A stretch of 7,080 bases of DNA, from positions 1-7,080 of the forward strand of contig CAUEQX010000096.1 of assembly GCA_959020035.1 (NCBI GenBank), written 5' to 3'. Positions within the stretch are counted from its first letter, which is position 1. The number at the start of each line of letters is the position of its first letter. Below are positions 5,578 to 7,080 of the stretch, in pieces. The notes beneath the pieces are model-generated. The model had not been told where the DNA came from, searched no databases, and saw only the letters and a list, made by a program, of their open reading frames with translations. The translations under genes were made by a program, and so were the position numbers. This DNA comes from an uncultured Collinsella sp. (GTDB taxonomy: Bacteria > Actinomycetota > Coriobacteriia > Coriobacteriales > Coriobacteriaceae).

Positions 5578-7080
5578 ATGGCGCACGAGCAGCACACCTA
5601 TATCTGCATCGACCTCAAGACGTTTTATGCCAGCGTCGAGTGCGTCGACCGTGGGCTCGATCCGCTCACCACCAACCTAGTCGTTGCCGACGAATCGCGC
5701 GGACGCACGACCATCTGCCTCGCCATCACGCAGGCCATGAAGGACTTAGGTATTCACAACCGCTGCCGCCTATTCGAGATTCCCGACGGCATCGACTACA
5801 TCAAGGCCGTACCGCGCATGCAGCACTACATGGAGGTGTCGGCGCAGATCTACGGTATCTACCTGGAATACGTCAGTCCGCAAGACGTTCACGTCTACTC
5901 AATTGACGAGTGCTTTATCGACGTGACACCCTATCTGGACCTCTATCACACCGATGCGGAAGGCTTCGCCTGCATGTTGCGCGACGAGGTCCTGGCGCGC
6001 ACCGGCATCACGGCGACGGTCGGCATCGGCCCCAACCTATTCCAGGCCAAAGTTGCACTCGATATCACCGCCAAGCACGTACCCAGCCGCATCGGCATAC
6101 TCGACGATGAGACCTTTCGCAAGGAAATCTGGCCCCATCGTCCCATCACCGATATCTGGGGCATCGGCCCCGGCGTGGCAGCACGACTCGAAAAATACGG
6201 CGTCTACGATCTGATGGGCGTCGCGGCGCTCGACGAAAACCTGCTTTACGACGAGCTCGGCGTCAATGCCGAGTATCTCATCGACCACGCCTTCGGACGT
6301 GAGCCGACAACCATCGCCGATATCCAAGCCTATCGCCCGCAAGCAACTTCGACCACCACAGGACAGGTGCTCTCGAAGGGCTATGCCTACGAGCAGGCCT
6401 ACACCGTCTTGCGCGAGATGGTCGACAACGCCGTGTTGGACTTGATCGATAAGCACGTGGTCTGCGACAGCATCTCGCTCTTTGTGGGCTACGCGAGCGA
6501 GCGCGCCGACATACGCAGGCTTGATGCCAGCGGTACTGCACAATATGTGGACGGATGCGGACACCTGCGCTCGAGTACGTCGAGCATCGAACCCACCGCA
6601 ACCGCCGGCCCCGAGCTCGCGCCCCGTGCTCCCAAGCCCGTCCAGCGCGATGACGAACGGCGCCGCCTGGTGCGCGAAGCGCAGGCAATCGATGGCATCT
6701 TTGTGGGAGAGCATGGTGGCAAACCGCGTGGTGGCTATGCCGCGCTCTTTGCGCACTCCAACGCCTCGCGCAAGCTGCCCGAGCGTACCAATTCGTTTAA
6801 GAAGATCATGGGCTATTTCGATGAGCTCTGGGCGCAGACTGTCGATCCCAAACGACCGGTCAAGCGCATCAACCTGGGCTTTAGCAATCTTGTGCCCGAG
6901 GAATTTGCCACCATCGATCTGTTCAGCGATATCGAGGCCGATGAGCGCGAGCGCGACCTGGCGCGCGCCGTCCTGGCCGTGAAAGGCAAGTACGGCAAGA
7001 ACGCGCTCGTCAAGGGATTAAGCTTTACCGCCGGCGCCACCGCGCGCGAGCGCAACGATCAAGTTGGAGGACACCGTGCC
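5578..7080 (+). CDS. Y-family translesion DNA polymerase, UmuC/UvrX type (no stop inside window)
   Basis: The frame stays open from ATG 5578 to the right edge (501 codons). The product is an error-prone polymerase that copies past DNA damage during the SOS response. IDLKTFYASVE (11-21) carries the first catalytic Asp (12) and the likely steric-gate Tyr (17). VYSIDECF (106-113) carries Asp110 and Glu111. VGIGPN (148-153) and LDITAKH (161-167) complete the palm. ITDIWGIGPGVAARLEKYGV (190-209) is the thumb helix-hairpin-helix. KLPERTNSFKKIM (399-411) and VKRINLGFSNL (428-438) belong to the little finger. TIDLF (445-449) resembles a sliding-clamp-binding motif. The end, GATARERNDQVGGHRA, looks like the usual C-terminus of UvrX-type proteins, so the stop is probably just past the edge. 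RLFEIP (65-70) and GLDPLT (26-31) favour UvrX/YqjW over DinB. A hydrophilic insert (about 310-385) lengthens the little finger. It has its own SOS promoter; no umuD is visible. Confidence 0.93.
   Translation, partial: MAHEQHTYICIDLKTFYASVECVDRGLDPLTTNLVVADESRGRTTICLAITQAMKDLGIHNRCRLFEIPDGIDYIKAVPRMQHYMEVSAQIYGIYLEYVSPQDVHVYSIDECFIDVTPYLDLYHTDAEGFACMLRDEVLARTGITATVGIGPNLFQAKVALDITAKHVPSRIGILDDETFRKEIWPHRPITDIWGIGPGVAARLEKYGVYDLMGVAALDENLLYDELGVNAEYLIDHAFGREPTTIADIQAYRPQATSTTTGQVLSKGYAYEQAYTVLREMVDNAVLDLIDKHVVCDSISLFVGYASERADIRRLDASGTAQYVDGCGHLRSSTSSIEPTATAGPELAPRAPKPVQRDDERRRLVREAQAIDGIFVGEHGGKPRGGYAALFAHSNASRKLPERTNSFKKIMGYFDELWAQTVDPKRPVKRINLGFSNLVPEEFATIDLFSDIEADERERDLARAVLAVKGKYGKNALVKGLSFTAGATARERNDQVGGHRA
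7066..7078 (+). promoter_or_regulatory. Possible start of a next gene (GGAGG then GTG)
   Basis: GGAGG (7066-7070) is followed after five bases by GTG (7076-7078), in a different frame from the polymerase and overlapping its predicted 3' end. In Bacillus and relatives a YolD-like small gene often follows this type of polymerase, so a coupled partner gene may begin here. Only five bases of it would be in view. Confidence 0.4.

Noticed and set aside
6037..6756. 239-codon minus-strand frame opposite the polymerase
   Set aside because: The plus-strand polymerase frame carries all family motifs; this is its complement.
1..7080. CRISPR arrays, tRNA or rRNA genes, insertion-sequence transposases
   Set aside because: No spaced direct repeats, no tRNA cloverleaf or rRNA sequence, and no transposase motifs were seen on either strand by eye.

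Overview
The window is a compact, GC-rich bacterial chromosome segment. Base composition, the Gram-positive-type SOS boxes and the gene content suggest an Actinomycetota member, most likely a Coriobacteriia such as Collinsella. That placement is an inference; no rRNA or other taxonomic marker is present.

Layout, left to right. (1) Bases 1-2794, plus strand: the 3' part of a large gene of unknown function, then a ClpP-family serine protease, then a VirD4/TraG-type coupling ATPase without membrane segments. The last two overlap by 8 bases and look translationally coupled. This reads as an accessory, mobile-element-like module. (2) Bases 2795-2935: a convergent intergenic stretch with a strong hairpin terminator for the gene on the opposite strand. 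(3) Bases 2936-4630, minus strand: pgi, glucose-6-phosphate isomerase, a core glycolytic gene with all signature residues. Its leader carries a hairpin that shows a Shine-Dalgarno-like loop. (4) Bases 4631-4829: the pgi leader and a roughly 60-base imperfect palindrome with a T-tract on the minus strand. (5) Bases 4830-5405, minus strand: a short protein resembling only the N-terminal half of iron-containing alcohol dehydrogenases. (6) Bases 5406-5577: a divergent intergenic region with a near-consensus promoter followed by two tandem LexA boxes. (7) Base 5578 to the right edge, plus strand: a Y-family translesion DNA polymerase of the UmuC/UvrX type. It appears nearly complete at base 7080, where a possible next gene starts.

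Functionally, the right end is a clear SOS-mutagenesis unit. The left end pairs a protease of the ClpP fold with a VirD4-like motor. The ATPase-docking surface of the protease has diverged, which makes this pair the best candidate in the window for an undescribed system. pgi and the half-dehydrogenase are chromosomal neighbours with no visible functional link to either module.
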